NCBI GenBank assembly: GCA_030765505.1
Contig: JAVCCL010000032.1
Location: 1 to 34,806, forward strand
Source: Candidatus Kaelpia imicola
GTDB lineage: Bacteria; Omnitrophota; Gorgyraeia; Kaelpiales; Kaelpiaceae
DNA: 34,806 nt
Direction of reading: 5' to 3'
In this document: in pieces, positions 14,529-22,762 of the stretch
Layout of the letters: the number at the start of each line of letters is the position of its first letter
Numbering within the stretch: the first letter of the stretch is position 1
Made by a program: the position numbers and the translations under genes
The notes under the pieces: generated by a model
What the model was told of the DNA's origin: nothing
The model's database searches: none
The model's input: only the letters and a program-made list of their open reading frames with translations

Positions 14529-15689
14529 ATGTTGGATTACCTGTTAACAGAAGAGCAGCAGATGTTAAAAGAGTTAGCTCATAGGATCGCAGAGGAGAAG
14601 ATACGTCCTGTTGCAAAAGAGTATGATGAATCGGGTGAATTTCCCTGGGGTATAATGAAGATTCTTGCTCAGAGCGACCTGTTCGGGGTTTATATAGATG
14701 AAAAATATGGCGGTTTTGGAGGAGGTGTATTTGAGCTATCTCTAGTCGTCGAAGAGCTCTCTCGCGCTTGCGGTGGTATTGCTGTAAGCTATGCAGCTTC
14801 AGCGTTAGGAACCTATCCTATTATTCTTCTCGGCAACGATGAGCAGAAAGATAGATATTTACCTGATATTGCAAGTGGTAAGAAGATAGCTGCTTTTGCG
14901 ATAACAGAACCTAATGCTGGATCTGACGTTTCTGCTATGGAAACTAAAGCCCAAAAGGATGGCGATTCCTATATATTAAATGGAAGAAAACAATGGATTA
15001 CAAATGGCGGTGAGGCAGAGACCTATGTAGTTATTGCAATGACAAATAAAGCTAAGGGTGCCAGGGGTGCAACTGCTTTTATACTTGAAAAAGGTATGGA
15101 AGGTTTTGAATTTGGTAAAAAAGAGGATAAGCTTGGCATTCGTGCTTCAGCAACAAGAGAGCTTCTTTTTAACAATTGCCGTGTTCCAAGAGAGAATGTT
15201 ATAGGTAAGGAAGGTTTAGGTTTTGTAGTTGCTATGAAGACCTTTGACCGTTCTCGTCCTGGAGTTGCAGCACAGGCTCTGGGTATTGCTCAAGGGGCGC
15301 TTGAGCTGGCTGTTGAATATGCTCATCAGAGACATCAATTTGATAAACCGATAACAAGTTTTCAAGGGATACAGTTTATGTTTGCCGATATGGCAGCACA
15401 GATTGAAGCAGCAAGGGCTTTAATCTATGCTACATGTAGAATGGCAGACAGCGGTAATATATCTGTAGCTAAAGAGTCAGCTATGACTAAGATGTTTGCA
15501 TCCGACGTTGCTATGAAGGTTACGACTGACTGTCTTCAGATATTCGGTGGTTATGGTTATATGAAAGAGTACCCGATAGAAAAATATATGAGGGATGCAA
15601 AGATTACTCAGATATATGAAGGTACAAATCAGATATTAAGGGGTGTAATTGCATCCCATCTTATCAAGGAGCAGACCAAGAAAAAGTGA
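14529..15689 (+). CDS. Acyl-CoA dehydrogenase (short-chain/butyryl-CoA type)
   Basis: A 386-residue FAD enzyme that introduces, or in reverse removes, a trans-2 double bond of acyl-CoA. The length and motifs match the family: AITEPNAGSDVSAMET (127-142) for FAD/substrate contact, the C-terminal signature QIFGGYGYMKEYPIEKYMRDAKI, and the catalytic base Glu364 in QIYEGTNQILRG. Glu in YEGT is typical of short/medium-chain dehydrogenases such as Bcd. It begins the operon with a strong AAGGAGG and overlaps etfB by 4 bases. The order dehydrogenase-EtfB-EtfA matches known Bcd-Etf and caffeyl-CoA reductase clusters. No crotonase, thiolase or hydroxyacyl-CoA dehydrogenase is present here, so the acyl substrate and direction are unknown. 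Confidence 0.92.
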   Translation: MLDYLLTEEQQMLKELAHRIAEEKIRPVAKEYDESGEFPWGIMKILAQSDLFGVYIDEKYGGFGGGVFELSLVVEELSRACGGIAVSYAASALGTYPIILLGNDEQKDRYLPDIASGKKIAAFAITEPNAGSDVSAMETKAQKDGDSYILNGRKQWITNGGEAETYVVIAMTNKAKGARGATAFILEKGMEGFEFGKKEDKLGIRASATRELLFNNCRVPRENVIGKEGLGFVVAMKTFDRSRPGVAAQALGIAQGALELAVEYAHQRHQFDKPITSFQGIQFMFADMAAQIEAARALIYATCRMADSGNISVAKESAMTKMFASDVAMKVTTDCLQIFGGYGYMKEYPIEKYMRDAKITQIYEGTNQILRGVIASHLIKEQTKKK

Positions 15690-16474
15690 AAGTCATAGTC
15701 TGCATAAAACAGGTTCCTGATACAACAAATGTCAAAATAGACCCGGAGACCAATACTTTAATCCGCGAAGGAGTTGAATCCATTATTAATCCTTTTGATA
15801 CTTATGCCATTGAAGAAGGTTTGCGTATCAAGGAGAGACTGGACGGGGTAGAGGTAATTGCTTTAACCATGGGTCCTCCTCAGGCAGGGGAGGCATTAAG
15901 AGAAGCAATATCTTTAGGTGTAGATAGGGTGGTGCTTTTATCAGATAGAAAGGTTGCAGGTTCAGATACTTGGGCTACAAGCTATGTCCTGTCAAAAGCT
16001 ATAGAGAAGATAGGGGATTATGGTTTAATTATATGCGGTAAGCAGGCAATAGATGGTGATACTGCTCAAGTTGGTCCTGGCATCTCATCCTGGCTCGACC
16101 TTCCTCAGGTAGCATATGTTAAGCATATAGAAGAGTTATCCCAAGATAAAGCTACTGTTGAGCGGATGACAGAAGAGGGCTATGATATCATAGAGATTCC
16201 TCTTCCTGCTCTATTTACTGTGGTAAAAGAGATCAATGAGCCCCGGCTTCCTTCACTTAAGGGTAAGATGCGCGCAAAGAGAGCTGAAATAGAAACATGG
16301 TCAGCAGCAGATTTAGATTTAGACGAATCCTGCATTGGATTAAACAGCTCTCCTACAAGAGTAGTAAAGATATTTACGCCTCCTGTTAGAGAGAAGGGTA
16401 TAATCTTAGAGGGAGATATATCAGAAAATGTTGATAAACTGGCAGATTTAATAAGGGATGTTTTGATAGGATGA
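15686..16474 (+). CDS. etfB: Electron transfer flavoprotein beta subunit
   Basis: A 262-residue EtfB with the family N-terminus MKVIVCIKQVPDTTNVKIDP, NPFDTYAIEEGLRIKE (35-50) and the nucleotide-binding CGKQAIDGDTAQVGPG (117-132). EtfB carries AMP in simple Etfs, or the bifurcating FAD that contacts NADH in bifurcating Etfs. It starts at GTG 15686, inside the stop region of the dehydrogenase gene (4-base overlap), and ends 4 bases into etfA, so all three proteins are probably made together as one complex. Whether this copy bifurcates cannot be decided by eye, but the ferredoxin-bearing partner makes it plausible. Confidence 0.92.
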   Translation: MKVIVCIKQVPDTTNVKIDPETNTLIREGVESIINPFDTYAIEEGLRIKERLDGVEVIALTMGPPQAGEALREAISLGVDRVVLLSDRKVAGSDTWATSYVLSKAIEKIGDYGLIICGKQAIDGDTAQVGPGISSWLDLPQVAYVKHIEELSQDKATVERMTEEGYDIIEIPLPALFTVVKEINEPRLPSLKGKMRAKRAEIETWSAADLDLDESCIGLNSSPTRVVKIFTPPVREKGIILEGDISENVDKLADLIRDVLIG

Positions 16475-17670
16475 TTACAGTATTAATAGAAAAATGCAGC
16501 GGTTGCGGAATATGTATTAAATCTTGTCCTTTTTCAGCTATTAAGATTGAAGATAAAAAGGCGGTAATAGATTTAGATAAGTGCAATCTTTGCGGAGCCT
16601 GTGTTGAGATTTGTCCTCCCTCAGCTATTGAGATTAAAATGGAAGAGAGAGAGCGTGATCTTTCGGTCTATAAAAATGTCTGGGTCTTTGCGGAACAAAA
16701 GAGAGGTATAGTTCAGCCGGTTGTATATGAGCTGCTTGGAAAAGGCAGGGAGCTGGCCGATAGTTTAGGAGTTCAGCTCTGGGCGGTATTGCTTGGAAAT
16801 AATATAACAGAAGATATGTCCAGAGATTTAATAGTCAGAGGAGCAGATAAGGTTCTGGCAGCAGAAGATGGGCTCTTAGAGAACTATCTTGATGAGCCTT
16901 ATACTCAGGTGCTCGTTGATCTAATTGAAAAACATAAGCCGGAGATAGTCTTGACCGGTGCTACAACTATTGGACGTGCACTTGTATCTCGCGTTGCAGT
17001 TAAGATAGGTGCAGGTCTTACTGCAGATTGTACAGGATTAGAGATAGACCTTAAAGAAAAGATTTTACTCCAGACACGTCCTGCTTTTGGTGGTAATATT
17101 ATGGCAACTATAATTACGCCTAATCATAGGCCTCAGATGTCGACTGTACGGCATAAAGTAATGAAAGAGGCTCAGGTCGATAGCACTAGAACTGGAGAGG
17201 TTGAGTTCATAAATTATAATGGTAAATTAAGCTCCAGAACAAAGCTGGTCGATGTTGTAGATGAAGTAGGTAAGAGTATAAATCTAACAGAGGCTGATGT
17301 TATAGTTTCTGGTGGGTATGGCTTGAGTAAACCTGAAAATTTTAAAATTATTGAAGAGTTGGCCGAGGTCTTAAATGCTGCTGTCGGAGCATCGCGTTCG
17401 GCCGTAGATAATGGTTGGATTCCTTATGCTCATCAGGTAGGTCAGACTGGACGTACTGTCTGCCCTAAACTGTATATTGCCTGTGGAATATCAGGTCAGA
17501 TTCAACATTTAGTAGGTATGCAATCTTCAGATGTTATTATTGCTATAAACAGGGATTCTGAAGCTCCAATATTTAAGGTTGCAACTTACGGAATAGTGGG
17601 AGATCTTTTTGAAGTTGTGCCTCTTTTAACTAAGAGATTAAATGAAATATTGAAAAAAGCGAGGGTCTAG
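16471..17670 (+). CDS. etfA: Electron transfer flavoprotein alpha subunit with N-terminal 2[4Fe-4S] ferredoxin domain
   Basis: A fusion of 399 residues. Residues 1-56 are a bacterial ferredoxin with two complete clusters (Cys9, 12, 15, 19 and Cys38, 41, 44, 48). Residues from about 68 are EtfA, with the C-terminal FAD-binding domain containing GASRSAVDNGW (306-316), HQVGQTGRTV (321-330) and CGISGQIQHLVGM (338-350). The same fusion is known in CarE of the Acetobacterium caffeyl-CoA reductase and in EtfA subunits of electron-bifurcating lactate dehydrogenases. It is therefore likely to pass electrons between NADH, ferredoxin and the acyl-CoA dehydrogenase. The fusion is seen directly; bifurcation is inferred. 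It overlaps etfB by 4 bases. Confidence 0.93.
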   Translation: MITVLIEKCSGCGICIKSCPFSAIKIEDKKAVIDLDKCNLCGACVEICPPSAIEIKMEERERDLSVYKNVWVFAEQKRGIVQPVVYELLGKGRELADSLGVQLWAVLLGNNITEDMSRDLIVRGADKVLAAEDGLLENYLDEPYTQVLVDLIEKHKPEIVLTGATTIGRALVSRVAVKIGAGLTADCTGLEIDLKEKILLQTRPAFGGNIMATIITPNHRPQMSTVRHKVMKEAQVDSTRTGEVEFINYNGKLSSRTKLVDVVDEVGKSINLTEADVIVSGGYGLSKPENFKIIEELAEVLNAAVGASRSAVDNGWIPYAHQVGQTGRTVCPKLYIACGISGQIQHLVGMQSSDVIIAINRDSEAPIFKVATYGIVGDLFEVVPLLTKRLNEILKKARV

Positions 17671-17671
17671 A

Positions 17672-18886
17672 TTGAAAGTAGAGAAAGATTATGAAAATCT
17701 TGTAAAAGAGGCGCTGTACCTGCTTTCAATAGCTCAGGATTTGGATGAGAAAGGCAGCTATAAGCATGGAGTAAGAGTAGCTCTTCTCTCTGAGAAGATA
17801 GCAGAGAAAGTCTTGCTTCAAGAGAAGGATTTAATGTTCTTTGCAGGGCTCTTACATGATATAGGAGGTTTGGGCTCTAGGAATCATATTTTACACCACC
17901 CTGATCTGCTTGCACAGATTCAAGATCCGGATATCTTCGAACATCCTTACAGAAGCGTGCATTTAATGAGGATGTTTCCAGTTCTCTTCCAGGGTCAGTA
18001 TAGAATGTCGGATTATATATTTGAACACCATGAATGGTGGAAGGGGGTGGGATATCCTCGTCAGTACAAAAAAAATGAGATTCTGCTTGGAGGCCGAATT
18101 TTAAGAGCGGCCGATGCTTTTGATATCTACTCTAGGCATGGACAGAACAAGAGTGAGATCAATTCTCAGTCAGCGATTACTATTCTAGAGTCCAATGAAG
18201 AGCTTGACCCTGATATTTTGAGTATCTTAAAAGAGGTTGTAAGAGATAAAGAGTTTATGGAATTATATCTTAAGCCTCAGGATATGATTTTGGAGTATAT
18301 AAGGAGCAAAGATTTACAACTGTTCCTTGACCATAAAGATGAAGATGGACTATTCGAATTTATTGGGTATTTAATAGATTTTAAAATAGATTCTGATTCA
18401 ATAGGCCACTCAAAAGGGAATACGCATTATTCGGTACAGATTGCAAGAGCATTGAATTTACCACAGGATGAGGTGGTTATGATAAGAAGGGCTGCCTATC
18501 TGCATGATATAGGTAAATTAGCTATTCCGCATATGATATTGAATAAACCGGCCTGGTTGACAGAACAGGAGTGGCAGATAGTTAAGAAGCATTCTGCGGT
18601 GACAGTTGAGCTGCTTGATTCAATTCCCTCGTTTAAGAAATATGTTTTTGCAGGATATCACCATGAGCGCTGGGATGGTAAAGGTTATCATCAAGGTTTA
18701 AAAGGCGAGGAGATACCGTTAGGAGCTAGAGTTATCTCAGTTGCCGATGCGCTTGATGCTATGACATCCAAAAGGCCTTACCGGCCGGTTCTTACCTTCA
18801 AAGAAGCATTAAAAGAACTTAAAAATAATGCCGGGACGCAGTTTGATCCTAAGATTATTGAGGAGACAGCTAGGATTTATAGTTGA
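17672..18886 (+). CDS. Tandem HD-GYP domain protein
   Basis: A 404-residue protein with two HD-GYP-like halves. The first (about 25-205) has His32, HD at 62-63 and HHEWWKGVGYP (119-129), but reads HDIGG instead of HDIGK. The second (about 245-400) has His252, HDIGKLAIP (278-286) and HHERWDGKGYH (330-340), with GYH in place of GYP. HD-GYP proteins hydrolyse cyclic di-GMP or related dinucleotides at a two- or three-iron site. Each half lacks one canonical residue, so activity may reside mainly in the second, with the first being regulatory. No membrane segment or receiver domain is seen. The start is TTG 17672 with GAGGG six bases upstream; no ATG is available nearby. It sits directly after etfA and overlaps uppP by 4 bases. 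Confidence 0.85.
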   Translation: MKVEKDYENLVKEALYLLSIAQDLDEKGSYKHGVRVALLSEKIAEKVLLQEKDLMFFAGLLHDIGGLGSRNHILHHPDLLAQIQDPDIFEHPYRSVHLMRMFPVLFQGQYRMSDYIFEHHEWWKGVGYPRQYKKNEILLGGRILRAADAFDIYSRHGQNKSEINSQSAITILESNEELDPDILSILKEVVRDKEFMELYLKPQDMILEYIRSKDLQLFLDHKDEDGLFEFIGYLIDFKIDSDSIGHSKGNTHYSVQIARALNLPQDEVVMIRRAAYLHDIGKLAIPHMILNKPAWLTEQEWQIVKKHSAVTVELLDSIPSFKKYVFAGYHHERWDGKGYHQGLKGEEIPLGARVISVADALDAMTSKRPYRPVLTFKEALKELKNNAGTQFDPKIIEETARIYS

Positions 18887-19641
18887 AGTTTGACTTTTTG
18901 ATTCTATCCTTTATTCAAGGAATTGCAGAGTTTTTTCCCATAAGTAGCTCAGGGCATCTTCTATTCTTGAGTAATTTATTAGGTTTAAGTGTCGATAGGT
19001 TTATCTTCGCTATATTTCTTCATCTGGCTACTCTCATAGCAATACTCTTCTACTTTTATCCCAGAATAAAAATTCTACTAAAAGATAGAGTGTATATATT
19101 AAAGGTTCTTATAGCCTTTTTTACAACTGTTATAGTTGCTCTTTTTCTTAGAAAATATGTCATTGCCGTATATAGTATGGAAGGATTAAATATTTTAGGA
19201 CTATTTTTTATAATAAGCGGGGTGTTATTGTTTTTGCCGGGATTGAGAAAGAAGCAAGGCCGGAGCCTAACTTTTAAGTTTGCATTGTTAATAGGTTTTG
19301 CGCAGGGGTTTTCAGTCTTTCCAGGGATATCGCGTTCCGGTACTACTATTGCAATAGCCCTGTTGCTTGGATTAGTTAGAGAAGAAGCGTTTAGATTCTC
19401 TTTCTTCTTAGCTATTCCGACAATAATTGGAGCAGGTTTTTATGAGCTTTTCAAATCAGACTGGAATTTCCAAGTGTTTAGTGCTATCAATGTTTCCTAT
19501 ATAGGTTATTTTATGATAACTTTCATTGTAGGTTTAGCATCACTCTATCTTCTAGAAAGAGTGGTCTTCAGAAAGAAGCTTTCATTTTTCGGCTGCTACT
19601 GTTGTATAATAGGGTTAATTGCCGTATTTATAGGAGGTTAG
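18883..19641 (+). CDS. uppP: Undecaprenyl-diphosphatase
   Basis: Integral membrane phosphatase of 252 residues that recycles undecaprenyl diphosphate to the monophosphate lipid carrier for peptidoglycan and other envelope glycans. The two signature regions are FIQGIAEFFPISSSGHLL (10-27) and VFPGISRSGTTIAIALLLGL (145-164), whose Glu, Ser, His and Arg residues form the active site. About seven to eight hydrophobic helices are visible. The start is TTG 18883, forming a TTGA overlap with the previous stop; the conserved N-terminus begins a few residues later, supporting it. It lies between a signalling gene and arginine genes, with a one-base gap to argC. Confidence 0.93.
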   Translation: MKFDFLILSFIQGIAEFFPISSSGHLLFLSNLLGLSVDRFIFAIFLHLATLIAILFYFYPRIKILLKDRVYILKVLIAFFTTVIVALFLRKYVIAVYSMEGLNILGLFFIISGVLLFLPGLRKKQGRSLTFKFALLIGFAQGFSVFPGISRSGTTIAIALLLGLVREEAFRFSFFLAIPTIIGAGFYELFKSDWNFQVFSAINVSYIGYFMITFIVGLASLYLLERVVFRKKLSFFGCYCCIIGLIAVFIGG

Positions 19642-19642
19642 A

Positions 19643-20665
19643 ATGGTACATGTAGGAATAATAGGGGCATTAGGATATACAGGTAAGGAGATTATACATT
19701 ATCTCTCTAGACATCCGATTGTTAAGATATATAAGCTCTGGGATAAAGCGGTGGATAAAAAGGGTGAGAGAATAGACTCAATATTCCCTGAGTTTAAAAA
19801 TATAGTAAATACAAAAGTTAAGCAGTTTAACAAAAAAGATCTAGACTCTGTTGATGTTGTCTTTCTTGCTCTTCCGCATACTATATCTATGAAGCTTGCT
19901 CCGGATATTTTAGATAGAGTGAGTCTTTTGATAGATCTCTCTGCGGATTACAGGTTTAAAAACTACAGGTCTTACCAGAGATGGTACAAGGTAGACCATC
20001 TGGATAAGAAGAATTTAAAAAGGGCTGTCTATGGTCTTCCTGAGATCAATAGAGACGAGATTAAAGGAGCTAAGCTTATTGCTAATCCCGGCTGTTACCC
20101 GACAAGTATGATATTAGGTTTATATCCTCTTGTTAAGGAAGGATTGCTCGGTAATGCGCAAGTTATAGTCGATTCTAAGACCGGTACCTCCGGTGCAGGA
20201 AGAAAGGCAGCCACAGGGTTGATATTCTCTGAGCTTAACGGTAATCTCAGGCCTTATAAGATAAATAAACATCAGCATATGCCTGAGGTTGTAGCGTTTT
20301 TTAAAGATGAGTTAAAGAAAAACCTGGATTTAAGTTTTATTCCTCAGGTGATACCTATCAATAGAGGTATAATCAGTATGATATATGTTGTATTTAAGAA
20401 TAAAAAGAGAAGAGACCTTTATGGATTGTATAAAAAATATTATTCCAAAGAGCCTTTTATCAGAATATCTAAGAAGAGTGAGTCTCCTGAACTAAAGAAC
20501 GTTGCTTTTACTAACTTTTGCGACCTGGGTTATTTAGATTTTATAAACGACAATACATTTTTGATAATTTCATGTATAGATAATTTAGGTAAGGGAGCCG
20601 CCTCTCAAGCTGTGCAGAACATGAATATTGCTCTTGGCTGTGACGAGAGAGAGGGGCTAATATGA
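19643..20665 (+). CDS. argC: N-acetyl-gamma-glutamyl-phosphate reductase
   Basis: NADPH-dependent third step of arginine biosynthesis. The 340-residue protein has the N-terminal nucleotide-binding GALGYTGKEIIHYL (8-21), the catalytic Cys151 in IANPGCYPTSMILGL, the general-base region NKHQHMPEV (His210, His212), and DSKTGTSGAGR (177-187). The length is typical. Start: ATG after TAGGAGG, one base after uppP. It overlaps argJ by 4 bases, forming argC-argJ-argB at the end of the long operon. Confidence 0.95.
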   Translation: MVHVGIIGALGYTGKEIIHYLSRHPIVKIYKLWDKAVDKKGERIDSIFPEFKNIVNTKVKQFNKKDLDSVDVVFLALPHTISMKLAPDILDRVSLLIDLSADYRFKNYRSYQRWYKVDHLDKKNLKRAVYGLPEINRDEIKGAKLIANPGCYPTSMILGLYPLVKEGLLGNAQVIVDSKTGTSGAGRKAATGLIFSELNGNLRPYKINKHQHMPEVVAFFKDELKKNLDLSFIPQVIPINRGIISMIYVVFKNKKRRDLYGLYKKYYSKEPFIRISKKSESPELKNVAFTNFCDLGYLDFINDNTFLIISCIDNLGKGAASQAVQNMNIALGCDEREGLI

Positions 20666-21813
20666 TTGTACCTAAAGGGTTTGTTTTTAACGGAATAGAC
20701 TCTAATGTTAAGAAAACTAAAGACCTTGGTATTATAATAACTGAGGCAGGATCAAATGCGATTGGATTTTTTACCCAAAATGAATATAAATCTGAGTCTC
20801 TTCTGGTTTGTAAGAAGAATATTAAAGACGGTTTTGCTCGAGCCATTATTGTAAATAGCGGCTGTGCTAATTGCGGATTGGGTAAGAGAGGAGAGGTTGC
20901 AGCATTAAGGATATGCTCTAAAGTTGCCGAAAAGATAAAAGCCAAGAAGACTGATATATTGCTTGCCTCTACAGGTCCGATAGGTATACCCCTTGAAGAG
21001 AAGAAGATAGTCTCTAGCGTCGATAGATTAGTAAAGGGAGCGTCAAGTACTAAGGCAGAAGATTTTGCTAGAGCGATTATGACGACAGATAGATACCCCA
21101 AGACCTCTTCTCTTAAATTAAAGAGCGGTGTTACTATATTAGGCATAGCCAAGGGTGCCGGGATGATAGAGCCCAATATGGCTACAACCCTAGCGTTTCT
21201 TTTGACAGACGGGAAGATAAGAAAGAGTTCTCTGGCTAAGATTGTAAGATCAGCCCTTGATCTGACTTTTAACAGGATATCTATTGATGCCGGCCAGAGT
21301 ACAAACGATACTTTTCTTGCTTTGGCCAATGGCGTTAGCTCTGTTGATGTCGAGGCTTCTAAAGATAAGAGAGACGAATTTATAGAAGCTGTTTTTAAGG
21401 TATTATTTGATTTAGCATATGGAATAGTTGAAAATGGTGAAGGGGCAACTAAAGTTGTAAAGATAGAAGTAAAGTCTGCAAAGAGTAAAGCGATAGCTGA
21501 AAAAATATGCAGGAAGCTTGCATCTTCAATGCTCTTTAAAAGCTCGCTATATGGTAATAGTGCTAACTGGGGCAGAGTTCTATCTTCAGTCGGCTCTTTA
21601 TGTTTGGGTGTTGGTAAGAGTTATGATATAAGTTATGGCAATATCAAAGTTGTTAAAAATGGTCTGAGTCTGTATAATAATAAAAAGAGAGCCAACGATT
21701 ATTTAAAGAAGTCTAAAGAGATAAAAATTATTTTGGATTTTAAAAGGGGTAAGGACGGGTTTTTCCTATATACAACAGATCTTTCCCCTGACTATGTTAA
21801 ATTAAATAGCTAA
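20662..21813 (+). CDS. argJ: Glutamate N-acetyltransferase / amino-acid acetyltransferase
   Basis: Transfers the acetyl group from N-acetylornithine to glutamate, recycling it, and may also use acetyl-CoA. The 383-residue precursor contains the self-cleavage motif KGAGMIEPNMATTL (164-177). The chain is expected to split between Ala174 and Thr175, leaving Thr175 as the nucleophile. An N-terminal STGPIG (103-108) forms the oxyanion site, and a late SSLYGNSANWGRVLSSVG segment is also typical. Its presence points to the cyclic arginine pathway. It overlaps argC by 4 bases and argB by one. Whether it is mono- or bifunctional cannot be read from sequence. Confidence 0.95.
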   Translation: MIVPKGFVFNGIDSNVKKTKDLGIIITEAGSNAIGFFTQNEYKSESLLVCKKNIKDGFARAIIVNSGCANCGLGKRGEVAALRICSKVAEKIKAKKTDILLASTGPIGIPLEEKKIVSSVDRLVKGASSTKAEDFARAIMTTDRYPKTSSLKLKSGVTILGIAKGAGMIEPNMATTLAFLLTDGKIRKSSLAKIVRSALDLTFNRISIDAGQSTNDTFLALANGVSSVDVEASKDKRDEFIEAVFKVLFDLAYGIVENGEGATKVVKIEVKSAKSKAIAEKICRKLASSMLFKSSLYGNSANWGRVLSSVGSLCLGVGKSYDISYGNIKVVKNGLSLYNNKKRANDYLKKSKEIKIILDFKRGKDGFFLYTTDLSPDYVKLNS

Positions 21814-22661
21814 TGGAAGATTTAATCAAAAAAGCTCAGATATTGGTTGAGGCGTTTCCTTATATTGAAGAGTTTAGAGGCAAGATTATTGTAATTAAAT
21901 ACGGCGGCAGGGCTTTATTAAGTGAAGATGCAAAGGATAATATATTAAAAGATATAGCCTTTATGTCTCTTGTAGGCATAAAGCCGGTTATTGTTCACGG
22001 CGGCGGTTATAAGATTACAGAGTCGATAGCTCAATCGGGAGGAATATCTAAGTTCATCGAAGGAAAGAGAGTTACAAATAAGAAGACCATGCAGATGGTC
22101 TATAGAGTTCTTAAGGATATGAATGAGAATCTAGTTAGTGAGATCAAGAGTTTTAGAGGTAATGCAGAGGGTATTGATTCTAAGATAGATAAAAGTGTAT
22201 CTGTAAGGCAGGAGTCAAAGAAATTAGGCTATGTAGGAGTGGTTGATAAAATTAAACCGGGAGATATCTTAAAACTAATAGAGAGAGAGATTATACCTGT
22301 TATTATGCCTGTTGGGCTTGATAAAGAGGGTGAGTTATACAATATAAATGCAGATGATATGGCTGCAGAAGTGGCAATGAGTTTAAATGCTGAAAAATTA
22401 GTTTTGCTTACTGACGTAAAGGGTATTTTAAGAGATAGGAGTGATGAAGAGAGCTTGATATCGAGCTTACATACATCAGAAGTAGATCAGCTTATAAAAA
22501 TAGATGTTATATCAAGCGGTATGATACCTAAAGTAAAAGCCTGCCTCAGAGCCTTAGACAGAGGCGTCAGAAAGACTCACATCTTAGACGGCCGGGTACC
22601 TCATGTTATTCTTCTGGAGGTATTTACAGAAGAGGGTGTGGGGACAGAGATTACGATTTAA
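21813..22661 (+). CDS. argB: Acetylglutamate kinase
   Basis: Phosphorylates N-acetylglutamate, the second and usually feedback-controlled step of arginine synthesis. The 282-residue amino-acid kinase has IVIKYGGRAL (26-35; Lys and Gly-rich ATP site), VIVHGGGYKI (59-68), INADDMAAEVAMSL near 179-192, and VKGILRDRSDE. An N-terminal helix of about 20 residues before the kinase core (LIKKAQILVEAFPYIEEFRG) resembles the extension found in arginine-inhibited hexameric enzymes, so feedback inhibition by arginine is plausible. Its ATG shares one base with the argJ stop. It is the last gene of the operon; argD, argF, argG and argH are not in the window. Confidence 0.95.
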   Translation: MEDLIKKAQILVEAFPYIEEFRGKIIVIKYGGRALLSEDAKDNILKDIAFMSLVGIKPVIVHGGGYKITESIAQSGGISKFIEGKRVTNKKTMQMVYRVLKDMNENLVSEIKSFRGNAEGIDSKIDKSVSVRQESKKLGYVGVVDKIKPGDILKLIEREIIPVIMPVGLDKEGELYNINADDMAAEVAMSLNAEKLVLLTDVKGILRDRSDEESLISSLHTSEVDQLIKIDVISSGMIPKVKACLRALDRGVRKTHILDGRVPHVILLEVFTEEGVGTEITI

Positions 22662-22690
22662 GTTACGTAAGCGAAAAATAGTAGTATTAT

Positions 22691-22719
22691 TTGTTTTTCT
22701 TCTATTTTCATGTTATAAC
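22691..22719 (+). promoter_or_regulatory. Predicted promoter of the interrupted glycosidase-like gene
   Basis: TTGTTT (22691-22696), 17 bases, TATAAC (22714-22719) with TGT before the -10 (extended -10). The predicted start is near 22726, with GGGGGT as the ribosome binding site before ATG 22763. Confidence 0.4.
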
Positions 22720-22762
22720 TATTGCAGTTAGATATTCGAGTTTAATACTGGGGGTATAAAAT

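Noticed and set aside
20541-21329. Long minus-strand open frame (262 codons) antisense to argC/argJ
   Set aside because: The argJ frame is strongly conserved with its cleavage motif. The antisense frame has no plausible start signals or known domains and is explained as a shadow.
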